Below, one piece after another: positions 1 through 6,904 of a DNA stretch of 19,675 nucleotides; positions within the stretch are counted from its first letter, which is position 1, and each line of letters starts with the position of its first letter. Source of the stretch: Bacteroidales bacterium (GTDB taxonomy: Bacteria; Bacteroidota; Bacteroidia; Bacteroidales; UBA3663); the NCBI GenBank assembly GCA_030526445.1, contig JAUNCV010000012.1, positions 1,625-21,299 on the forward strand, written 5' to 3'. A program made the position numbers and the translations under genes. The notes under the pieces are model-generated. The model did not search any database, was not told the DNA's origin, and saw nothing but the letters and a program-made list of their open reading frames with translations.

Positions 1-815
1 ATCCGCAGAACTACATTGACCAGTTTGGTCTGGTGTGTTCGTGTCAGGAGAAAACACGCCACAAGAATCTGAAACTTGGTCCGGCTATTCTGCCTTGGTT
101 TGTGGGTTATAACGATGCTCCCGGTAAGCCGCTCGATGCCTGGCTCGATTATGATAAAGCCATAAAGATGCCAATGCCGCCACAGCCCAAGACCAAGCTC
201 ATTTCGGTCATCACAAGTAACAAGGCCATGACACAGGGCCACATTGACCGAATACGCTTCGTGAAAAAACTGAAGCAGCACTATGGCGATCAGATTGATG
301 TCTTTGGCCGAGGTTTCCGCGACTTTGATGATAAATGGGAGACACTGGCACCCTACAAATATCAGATTGTGATTGAGAACGGCCAGCACATGCACTATTG
401 GACGGAGAAGCTCTCAGACTGCTATCTGGCAGGTACATTCCCTATTTATGTGGGTTGTAAGAATGTTGAAGACTACTTCCCACGCGAGGCGTATGAGCCG
501 CTCGATATGTATCAAGACTTTGATAAAGTCGTGGCACAGATTGACCAAATCATAGCCAGCGAGCGATTTGAACAAGCATTGCCCGCATTGGAAGAAGCGC
601 GTCAACTGGTGCTCAACAAATACAATATGTTCGATTATATTGCCAGCCTGTGCGACACGCTGAATCCTAACTTGCCCAAAGAGCAGGTCGTGATCAAGGC
701 TTGTAAATCGTCGGCCGACTGGCACAATCTTTGGGCTTATACCATAGGCCGCAGTTACTACAAACTCAAGTTCAAACTGCTTGAGAAGATTAAACCCATC
801 AACGTAAAACTGTAA
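1..815 (+). CDS. Glycosyltransferase family 10 (fucosyltransferase-like), 5' truncated
   Basis: The reading frame is open from the first complete codon at base 3, so the true start lies upstream of the window; the GTG at base 33 is only an internal codon. About 270 C-terminal residues are visible. The segment at about bases 363-452 carries the GT10 alpha-1,3-fucosyltransferase C-terminal signature: a YKYQIVIEN strand, then WTEKL, then an AGTFPIYVG loop and an NVEDYFP element, corresponding to the family pattern FENS...YVTEKL...AGxVPVxxG. Known members move fucose from GDP-fucose to GlcNAc or Glc of surface glycans in the cytoplasm before export. The gene ends 12 bases before the next one, so it is in an operon with the CDP-dependent decoration genes. 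Family assignment is good; donor and acceptor are inferred only. Confidence 0.85.
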   Translation, partial: PQNYIDQFGLVCSCQEKTRHKNLKLGPAILPWFVGYNDAPGKPLDAWLDYDKAIKMPMPPQPKTKLISVITSNKAMTQGHIDRIRFVKKLKQHYGDQIDVFGRGFRDFDDKWETLAPYKYQIVIENGQHMHYWTEKLSDCYLAGTFPIYVGCKNVEDYFPREAYEPLDMYQDFDKVVAQIDQIIASERFEQALPALEEARQLVLNKYNMFDYIASLCDTLNPNLPKEQVVIKACKSSADWHNLWAYTIGRSYYKLKFKLLEKIKPINVKL

Positions 816-827
816 TCTCAGAACACA

Positions 828-1883
828 ATGAAAATTCTGCTGTTTTGTGAAAACCGATATGCAATAGACATTCTGCAACCTCTCTATGAAGAGGCTTTGC
901 GACAGGGACGACATGAGGTGTTGTGGTATATTCACACCCAGAAGATCAAGAACTACTCGCTGCCCGATGGTGCGAAAGAGATCAACACCCTGCAGGAATG
1001 CTATGATTTCCAGCCCGAGGCCATCTTTGTTCCTGGCAATATTGTGCCTTATTATCTGCCAGGTGTCAAGATTCAGGTCTTCCATGGTTATGCAGCTGAG
1101 AAGAAAGACCATTGGGTGATTCGTCGTTACTTTGATACCTACTTCACGCAAGGTCCATTCTTTACGGCTGGTTTCGAAAAACTGGCCAAGAAATATAAAG
1201 ACTTCGAGGTGCGCGAAACCGGTTGGCCCAAGCAGGATTGGATTTTCAAGCACATGCACGACTTTGATGCCGAGAAGGAGGCGCTTCTGGCTAAACATGG
1301 CAAGAAACAGTTGGTGATTTATGCTCCAACTTTCTCGCCAAGTCTAACCTCTCTGCCTTTTATGAAACAGGCATTGACCGATTTGTTGGCTCAGCGCGAT
1401 GTGTTGCTCGTCATGAAGTTCCACCCACTGACACGCAAAGAGTGGTGCGACGAATATCGTGCATGGGCAGAGACACAGAAAGATGCTATCTATGTAGAGG
1501 CTTCGGAAAATGTGACACGTTATCAGCTCATGAGCGATGTGATGATAAGCGACACCTCATCGGCCGTCTATGAGTTCCTGCTTCTTAACCGTCCAGTCAT
1601 CACTTTGCGCAATGTGGCCAAAGAGATCTATTGGGAAGATATGAAGCAGCCCGAAGAGCTGGTGGCCGCTTATGACCGAGCACTCAATGACCCAGAGAGC
1701 ATTGCCAAGCGTCGCTGGATTTATGATAACTATGATCCGCACCTTGATGGTCACTGCTGCGAGCGCATGATAGCCGAAGCTGAAGATTTCATTGCCCGCC
1801 ATGGTGTGCCAACGCATCGCAAACTCAATCTGTGGCGCAAATATACAAGTATCAAGACCTTCGGTCGAATCAACAGAAAATAA
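828..1883 (+). CDS. CDP-glycerol glycerophosphotransferase family protein (TagB/TagF-like)
   Basis: A 351-residue cytoplasmic or membrane-associated transferase of the teichoic-acid polymerase/primase family. These enzymes move a phospho-alcohol from a CDP-activated donor to a glycan or lipid acceptor. Both family histidines are visible: H86 in a VFHGYAAEKK segment (usual form HGTPLK) and H199 in MKFHP. The CDP-binding element SDTSSAVYEFLLLNRPVI is at about residues 241-258, matching the family SDxSSxxxD/EF pattern. The protein is short, like TagB rather than TagF, and has no N-terminal glycosyltransferase domain. No glycerol-3-phosphate cytidylyltransferase is nearby, but a LicC/PntC-like cytidylyltransferase lies two genes downstream. 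The donor may therefore be a CDP-amino-alcohol and not CDP-glycerol; that part is inference. Confidence 0.85.
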   Translation: MKILLFCENRYAIDILQPLYEEALRQGRHEVLWYIHTQKIKNYSLPDGAKEINTLQECYDFQPEAIFVPGNIVPYYLPGVKIQVFHGYAAEKKDHWVIRRYFDTYFTQGPFFTAGFEKLAKKYKDFEVRETGWPKQDWIFKHMHDFDAEKEALLAKHGKKQLVIYAPTFSPSLTSLPFMKQALTDLLAQRDVLLVMKFHPLTRKEWCDEYRAWAETQKDAIYVEASENVTRYQLMSDVMISDTSSAVYEFLLLNRPVITLRNVAKEIYWEDMKQPEELVAAYDRALNDPESIAKRRWIYDNYDPHLDGHCCERMIAEAEDFIARHGVPTHRKLNLWRKYTSIKTFGRINRK

Positions 1884-1901
1884 TATAAAAAGATATACGA
1901 A

Positions 1902-2939
1902 ATGAATTATCTTGATCGTAACGAATTCAATTTCCCTCCTTCGCCCAAAGTGGTCGAGGCGGTGAATAACTTCAAGGCAGAGACTCTCTGCTACTATACC
2001 CGCATTTATGATGAGGGCAAGAAGAGCGTGGTCTCAGTGCGCCTCTCTGAAATCTATAATGTGCCCGAAAAGCAGGTGTTGCTGGGCTATGGCGGTGAGG
2101 ATATTCTCAAGAATGCTGTGCACTATTACCTCATGAAGGGAGATAACAAGACCATTCTTATCCCAGAGTTCTCATGGTGGTATTATAACCGTATTGCTGG
2201 TGAGTGTGGCGGTAATTTCGAGATGTATCCACTGCACGAGATGGATGATACTTTCGCCTATGACATTGACGAGGTCATTGAATATACCAATCGTGTGCAC
2301 CCTCGCATGTTGCTGCTGGCTTCGCCAAACAACCCAACCGGCAACTGCATTTCGCCTGAGGAGCTGGGCCGCATCATGGAGAATATTCCACACGACACCA
2401 TGGTGCTGGTCGATGAGGCTTATGCTTCGTTCATTTCGACCGATACTGCTTATATTGCTCCGCTCGTTGAGAAGTATTCTAACCTCATCATCAGTCGCAC
2501 ACTCTCAAAGTTCTATGGTTTGCCTGGTCTGCGCCTCGGCTTCGGCTTCATGGGTGCTGGTCACGACGACTTCCTGAGCTATGCCAACAAGTATCTTGGC
2601 TACAACCGCTTTACCGAGGCTGTGGCTCTCGCAGCTCTCGATAGCGATGACTATTATCGCAGTGTAGCCGATGAGATGGAGTGGGACCGTCAGCTCTTCA
2701 AGAGCGAGCTTGGTAACCTTGATGGCTTCAAGGTTTATAAGAGTGTGGCTAACTTCATCTTGATCAAATATCCGATTGAGATTAAGGAGCGCTTGCAGGA
2801 GCTCATGAAGCAGGAAGACTACAAGATCAAGTTCATGACCGACAAGGGTCTGGAGTCAACCTTGCGTATCACACTGGGTCGCCGTGAGCAGATTCAGAAG
2901 GTGGTAGAGCTCATCAAGAAGGCTTATAACGAGAAGTAA
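1902..2939 (+). CDS. HisC/CobD-like PLP-dependent enzyme (aminotransferase or amino-acid-phosphate decarboxylase)
   Basis: A 345-residue fold-type I PLP enzyme, full length for the HisC/CobD group. It shows the N-terminal NEF...PPSP element, GGED at 64-67 for the PLP phosphate, PNNPTGN at 142-148, D171 and Y174 in VDEAY, the Schiff-base lysine K203 and the carboxylate-binding R211. The active-site segment reads TLSKFYGLPGLRLGF. This is closer to CobD (recalled as SLTKFYAIPGLRLGY in Salmonella) than to E. coli HisC (TLSKAFALAGLRCGF). CobD decarboxylates threonine phosphate, and a related enzyme acts on serine phosphate. No histidine or cobalamin genes are nearby. Position between a CDP-donor transferase and a cytidylyltransferase suggests it makes an amino-alcohol phosphate. 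Fold is certain; substrate is hypothesis, and a plain aminotransferase remains possible. Confidence 0.85.
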   Translation: MNYLDRNEFNFPPSPKVVEAVNNFKAETLCYYTRIYDEGKKSVVSVRLSEIYNVPEKQVLLGYGGEDILKNAVHYYLMKGDNKTILIPEFSWWYYNRIAGECGGNFEMYPLHEMDDTFAYDIDEVIEYTNRVHPRMLLLASPNNPTGNCISPEELGRIMENIPHDTMVLVDEAYASFISTDTAYIAPLVEKYSNLIISRTLSKFYGLPGLRLGFGFMGAGHDDFLSYANKYLGYNRFTEAVALAALDSDDYYRSVADEMEWDRQLFKSELGNLDGFKVYKSVANFILIKYPIEIKERLQELMKQEDYKIKFMTDKGLESTLRITLGRREQIQKVVELIKKAYNEK

Positions 2940-2956
2940 TTCATACGCACTACACA

Positions 2957-3691
2957 ATGAAAGCCGTAATTCTTGCAGCTGGCATGGCACAGCGCCTTCG
3001 TCCGCTTACTAATAATACACCCAAGTGCCTGCTCAAAATTGGCGAGCGCAGTCTGTTGCAGCGTTCTATCGATGCACTGATGCAGAATGGCATTCGCGAG
3101 TTTGTCATTGTGACAGGTTATCTGCATGAACAGATTGAGCAGTTTGTGGCACAGCAGTATGCCGATGCCATAACTGTTACCTATATTCACAATGCTCTTT
3201 ATGATAGCACCAACAACATCTATTCACTTTGGCTGGCTCGTCCAGAGGTAGAGGGTAAAGAGATGCTCTTGCTCGATAGTGACCTGCTCTATGACCCTCA
3301 GATAGTGGCTCGTGTCATGGCCGAACCTTCGGCCAATGTGCTCACATTGATTCGTCATGAGTTGGGCGAGGAGGAGATGAAGGTTGTGACCGATGCTCAG
3401 GGTGCCATCACCGAAATAAGCAAGACTTGCAATCCTGCTATCGCTGCCGGCGAGAGTCTGGGCATTGAGAAAATGGGTCCTGATTACACCCGCGCACTTT
3501 ATGCTGAACTTGACACTATGATGAATCAGGAGAAACTTGAGAACAAGTTCTATGAGCTTGCCTTCGAGCGTCTCATTGCACAGGGCCATTCCTATAAAGT
3601 GGTCGATGTGACTGAACTCTTCTCGTGCGAGCTTGATACTGTTGAGGATTTTGAGAATGCCAAGGCACTCATTCCACAAGAGCTCTTTTGA
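2957..3691 (+). CDS. LicC/PntC-like CTP:phospho-alcohol or phosphonate cytidylyltransferase
   Basis: A 244-residue sugar-nucleotidyltransferase-fold protein. The N-terminus has the nucleotide loop LAAGMAQRLRPLT followed by the conserved TPKCLL with K23. NNIYSLWLA at about 86-94 is typical of the choline-phosphate (LicC) and 2-aminoethylphosphonate (PntC) cytidylyltransferases and not of hexose-1-phosphate enzymes. The metal-binding DSD lies at 107-109. SLGIEKM follows near residue 168, and DTVEDFENA near the C-terminus resembles the closing segment of this group. The enzyme would use CTP to activate a small phosphorylated amino alcohol or aminophosphonate. It is the last gene of the operon, 17 bases after its neighbour, ends in TGA and is followed by a strong terminator. 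Choline phosphate, ethanolamine phosphate and aminoethylphosphonate cannot be told apart from sequence alone. Confidence 0.8.
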   Translation: MKAVILAAGMAQRLRPLTNNTPKCLLKIGERSLLQRSIDALMQNGIREFVIVTGYLHEQIEQFVAQQYADAITVTYIHNALYDSTNNIYSLWLARPEVEGKEMLLLDSDLLYDPQIVARVMAEPSANVLTLIRHELGEEEMKVVTDAQGAITEISKTCNPAIAAGESLGIEKMGPDYTRALYAELDTMMNQEKLENKFYELAFERLIAQGHSYKVVDVTELFSCELDTVEDFENAKALIPQELF

Positions 3692-3773
3692 GTAAGAAAC
3701 ATTGTCTGGTTATAGTGATACTGGCGGCTTCGAAACACTAAGCATGCAGCAGTATATACATTATATATAATAA

Positions 3774-3812
3774 AAGAAGAACTCTTCTCCATAACGGGGA
3801 AGAGTTCTTTTT
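3774..3812. terminator. Bidirectional intrinsic terminator between convergent operons
   Basis: Arms 3778-3790 and 3796-3808 pair over 13 bases with one G-U wobble around a 5-base ATAAC loop. The stem can be extended through the flanking A and T runs to about 17 pairs. On the + strand it is followed by TTTTT G TTT, ending the polysaccharide operon. On the - strand the exit sequence is CTTTTATTAT, so it can also end pfp-serB. Confidence 0.85.
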
Positions 3813-3833
3813 GTTTGATAGCTTGCGAACTTA

Positions 3834-5057
3834 TTATACGTCGAGATAACTGTCTTTGAAGCCGAGGAAATAGAGCACGCCATCAAGTCCCACGGTGTTG
3901 ATGCTCTGTTTTGAGCTTGCCACAACGCGTGGTTTTGCGTGGAAGGCAATGCCGAGACCTGCAAGCGAAAGCATGGGCAGATCGTTAGCGCCATCGCCCA
4001 CGGCAATGGTCTGCTCGAGGTCAACTTTCTCAACCTGAGCAATGAGGCGCAGAAGTTCGGCCTTGCGTTTGCCATCTACTACTTCGCCTTTGTAGTTGCC
4101 GGTGAGCTTGCCGTTGTCATCGACCTCGAGCTCGTTGGCATAAACATAGTCGATGCCAAAGCGTCGCTGCAGATATTCGCCAAAGAAAGTGAAACCGCCC
4201 GAGAGAATAGCAATCTTGTAGCCATACTTTTTGAGCACGAACATGAGTCGCTCAATGCCTTCGGTGAATGGCATGGTTTCGGCAATCTCGCGCATCACGC
4301 TTACATCGAGACCTTTGAGCAGAGCCACGCGTCGGGTGAAACTCTCTTTGAAATCAATCTCGCCACGCATAGCGCTTTCGGTGATGGCCTTCACTTCATC
4401 GCCCACACCAGCACGTATAGCTAACTCGTCAATGCACTCGGTCTGAATCAGGGTTGAGTCCATATCGAAGCAGATGAGACGGCGCATGCGGCGATACATA
4501 TTGTCTTTCTGCATTGAGCAGTCAATCTCGAGCTCAGAGCTCATGGCCAACATCTGGCGATGCATCTCCTGCATGTTTTTGGGTGTGCCACGCAGCGAGA
4601 ATTCCACGCAGGCACGAGTCTTCTCCTTGTCGCTTGGTTCAAGTGGTGGGCGACCAGAGAGGCGCTTGATGGCATCAATGTTGAGGCCTTGTTCGGTCAC
4701 CATTGTGGTGATGGCTTCGAGCTGTTTAGCTTCAAGGCGACGGCCCAGGACGGTGAGAATGTAACGGTTCTTGCCCTGTCGGCCTACCCAGGCGTTATAG
4801 TCCTCGGTATCGACTGGTGCGAAGCCCACGTTGACATGCAATTCAGTGCTTTTGAATAGCACCTCCTTCATCACATTGCCACTCACTGCCGAGTTGACAC
4901 GGATGAGGATACCCAATGAAAGCGTATTATGGATATCGGCTTGGCCGATATCCATAATCTTAGCTTCATATTTAGAAAGTATCTGCATGATACTGGCGGT
5001 GAGGCCAGGGCGGTCTTCGCCAGTGATTCGTAGCAGAATCAACTCTTCGTTGTTCAC
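3834..5057 (-). CDS. serB: Phosphoserine phosphatase with two N-terminal ACT-like domains
   Basis: A 407-residue enzyme that hydrolyses O-phosphoserine to serine, the last step of serine synthesis, in the cytoplasm. Residues 5-85 begin with LLRITGEDRPGLTASIM, a typical ACT start, and a second ACT-like segment spans about 98-175. The HAD domain has FDMDST with nucleophile D198 and D200, the LSGGFT motif near 285-290, K330, and GDGANDLPML at 354-363. Length fits the Bacteroidota form of SerB. Translation starts at GTG (5055-5057) only 9 bases after the pfp stop, so the two genes are co-transcribed and probably translationally coupled; an AGGA lies upstream within the end of pfp. The gene ends with two consecutive TAA codons. 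A perfect inverted repeat lies inside it at 4926-4958. Confidence 0.95.
   Translation of the reverse strand: MNNEELILLRITGEDRPGLTASIMQILSKYEAKIMDIGQADIHNTLSLGILIRVNSAVSGNVMKEVLFKSTELHVNVGFAPVDTEDYNAWVGRQGKNRYILTVLGRRLEAKQLEAITTMVTEQGLNIDAIKRLSGRPPLEPSDKEKTRACVEFSLRGTPKNMQEMHRQMLAMSSELEIDCSMQKDNMYRRMRRLICFDMDSTLIQTECIDELAIRAGVGDEVKAITESAMRGEIDFKESFTRRVALLKGLDVSVMREIAETMPFTEGIERLMFVLKKYGYKIAILSGGFTFFGEYLQRRFGIDYVYANELEVDDNGKLTGNYKGEVVDGKRKAELLRLIAQVEKVDLEQTIAVGDGANDLPMLSLAGLGIAFHAKPRVVASSKQSINTVGLDGVLYFLGFKDSYLDV
4926..4958. repeat. Perfect 15-bp inverted repeat with 3-base loop inside serB
   Basis: Arms 4926-4940 and 4944-4958 are exact reverse complements separated by TTG. Read on the - strand the region encodes I-M-D-I-G-Q-A-D-I-H-N in the first ACT domain, about 100-130 bases after the serB start. 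The repeated D-I residues explain part of the symmetry, but full identity also needs matching synonymous codons. In mRNA it would form a very stable hairpin. Confidence 0.85.
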
Positions 5058-5066
5058 GATCGAAAA

Positions 5067-6710
5067 TTATTCCTGCTCAAGAGTAAGGGTGAGGGTAGGA
5101 CGGTCGCAAACCTCTGATGGGCCGAAGTACTGGATTGGGCCAGGATATACGAACGAAGTGTTGCGAGCCCACTCAGTGCGGTGACGAACGAAGAACTTGT
5201 ATGGCTTGCCAGAGAGCTCAACCAATGCCTTGCGGATAACTGGCTTCATCTCACCAGAGCGCTTCTCCATGTTCATCATTGAGGTGATAGGAATACCACC
5301 AGCTACCCATTCGTCAGCAGGACGGAAGGTGTTCTTGATCGATGACATGTAGCCGGTCTTGCCAGCGCCCATCAACATAGCTGCATTGAAGCCGAGGCTG
5401 TAGCAGTAGTCAGCATCCCAGTTAGAAGGAGCTGCGCAGCGGCCTTCATAACCGAAGAAGTGGTGCTGGGTAGCGAACTTGCCAGTGAAGATGCCATCCT
5501 TTTTCCACTCAGAGAGCTTCTTCTCAACCATCTCAGCGAGGAGCTGCTCGGTCTCGATGAGAGAAACCTGTACGTTGCCGTGTGGGTCACGCTCGAGAGC
5601 GAGCTGGCGTGATACAGAAAGTGGGAGTGAACGGAAGATAGCAGCGTTCTCGTCAGAAAGGTGAGCAAGAACGTAGTCAATCTTGTGCTCGTCAGAAACG
5701 AGATCGAAGTCCTTCTGGTTAGCAGCGAGCATATCGTTGAGCTCGGAGATGAGCTTCTTGATAGCTGGGATGAACTCGATCAAGCCCTCTGGAACGAGAA
5801 CTACACCATAGTTCATACCGAGGTTAGCACGGTCGGTAACAACCTCTGCAATGTAGGTAACGATATCGTCGAGAGTCTGGTTCTTAGCCTCAACCTCCTC
5901 ACCGATGAGGGTTACGTTAGGATGGGTCTGAAGAGCGCACTCGAGGGTAACGTGAGATGCTGAACGGCCCATGAGCTTGATGAAGTGCCAGTACTTCTTT
6001 GCTGAGTTACAGTCGCGCATGATGTTGCCGATAACCTCAGAATATACCTTGGTAGCGGTGTCGAAACCGAATGATGCCTCGATAGCCTCGTTCTTCAAGT
6101 CACCGTCGATGGTCTTAGGACAGCCAATAACCTGTACACCTGCACCGATAGCCTTGTAGTACTCAGCCAGAACGCAAGCGTTGGTGTTTGAGTCGTCACC
6201 ACCGATGATTACGAGAGCCTTGATGTCAAGTGCCTGAAGAATCTCGAGACCCTTGTCGAACTGCTCCTTCTTCTCGAGCTTGGTACGACCTGAACCGATG
6301 ATATCGAAACCACCAGTGTTGCGATACTCGTCGATGATCTCGTCGGTGAGCTCCATGTACTTGTGGTCAACAAGACCGCCAGGACCAAGGAGGAAGCCAT
6401 AGAGCTTGTTCTTCTTGTTGAGCTTCTTGATACCGTCATAGAGACCAGAGATTACGTTGTGACCGCCAGGAGCCTGGCCACCTGAAAGGATTACACCAAC
6501 GTTGATCTGAGCGGTGGTCATCTCACCCTCAGTTGGCTCGAACTTGATGTAAGGCATGCCGTAGGTGTTAGGGAAGAGACGTTCTACCTCTTCCTGATCT
6601 GCTACTGACTGGGTTGGCTCGCCTTCAACAACAGTAAGGTTGCCACGGAGAGCTACAGGGAGCTTTGGCTGATAAGCAGCGCGAGCAATCTGCAATGCTG
6701 ATTTTTCCAT
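5067..6710 (-). CDS. pfp: Pyrophosphate--fructose-6-phosphate 1-phosphotransferase (long form)
   Basis: A 547-residue PPi-dependent phosphofructokinase, which reversibly phosphorylates fructose 6-phosphate in glycolysis and gluconeogenesis using pyrophosphate. Diagnostic sites are GGQAPGGHN at 77-85, GGDDSNTNA at 170-178 (ATP-dependent enzymes have GGDGS; the second Asp marks PPi use) and the catalytic PKTIDGDLKN at 198-207. The length of about 550 fits the long PFP clade found in Bacteroidota, plants and spirochaetes, not the 320-residue PfkA. The start is the ATG at 6708-6710, giving the expected N-terminus. Codon use is strongly biased, as in highly expressed genes. The gene has its own promoter upstream and is followed at 9 bases by serB, linking glycolytic flux and serine synthesis in one transcript. 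Confidence 0.96.
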   Translation of the reverse strand: MEKSALQIARAAYQPKLPVALRGNLTVVEGEPTQSVADQEEVERLFPNTYGMPYIKFEPTEGEMTTAQINVGVILSGGQAPGGHNVISGLYDGIKKLNKKNKLYGFLLGPGGLVDHKYMELTDEIIDEYRNTGGFDIIGSGRTKLEKKEQFDKGLEILQALDIKALVIIGGDDSNTNACVLAEYYKAIGAGVQVIGCPKTIDGDLKNEAIEASFGFDTATKVYSEVIGNIMRDCNSAKKYWHFIKLMGRSASHVTLECALQTHPNVTLIGEEVEAKNQTLDDIVTYIAEVVTDRANLGMNYGVVLVPEGLIEFIPAIKKLISELNDMLAANQKDFDLVSDEHKIDYVLAHLSDENAAIFRSLPLSVSRQLALERDPHGNVQVSLIETEQLLAEMVEKKLSEWKKDGIFTGKFATQHHFFGYEGRCAAPSNWDADYCYSLGFNAAMLMGAGKTGYMSSIKNTFRPADEWVAGGIPITSMMNMEKRSGEMKPVIRKALVELSGKPYKFFVRHRTEWARNTSFVYPGPIQYFGPSEVCDRPTLTLTLEQE

Positions 6711-6770
6711 TGTTATTATTTTTATGTTAAAAAAGTTGTTATTGTTGTATGGTTGTTAACACACGCGGCG

Positions 6771-6803
6771 CAAATATAAATATTATATATGTATCGCGCG
6801 CAA
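6771..6803 (-). promoter_or_regulatory. Bacteroidota-type promoter for pfp-serB
   Basis: On the - strand TATATTTG (6778-6771) matches the -7 consensus TAnnTTTG exactly. A partial -33 element, TTG (6803-6801), lies 22 bases further upstream. Transcription would start near 6764, giving a leader of about 55 bases before the pfp ATG. Confidence 0.65.
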
Positions 6804-6815
6804 TCATTATAAATA

Positions 6816-6851
6816 AAAAACACCTGCTTCGCGAAAAAAGCAGGTGTTTTT
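6816..6851 (-). terminator. Intrinsic terminator of the sugar symporter gene
   Basis: Arms 6816-6829 and 6838-6851 are perfectly complementary over 14 bases, with GC-rich core CACCTGCTT and an 8-base loop. On the - strand the hairpin is followed by a T-rich run (TTTTTTATTTAT). It lies 54 bases after the symporter stop and before the pfp promoter, so it isolates the two units. The + strand also exits into TTTTTG. Confidence 0.85.
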
Positions 6852-6904
6852 GTATAAAATACGAATTACAATTTACAAATTCGGTTTTCAGTTTTGAGAA
6901 TGTT

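Noticed and set aside
414..1298. A 294-codon open frame on the - strand opposite the GT10 and CDP-glycerol-transferase genes
   Set aside because: It lies antisense to two well-supported genes, has no recognisable domain and spans their junction; it is a by-product of codon bias on the other strand.
1902..2939. Assignment as histidine-biosynthetic HisC
   Set aside because: No other histidine genes are nearby and the PLP-lysine segment is closer to CobD; the neighbours point to polysaccharide modification.
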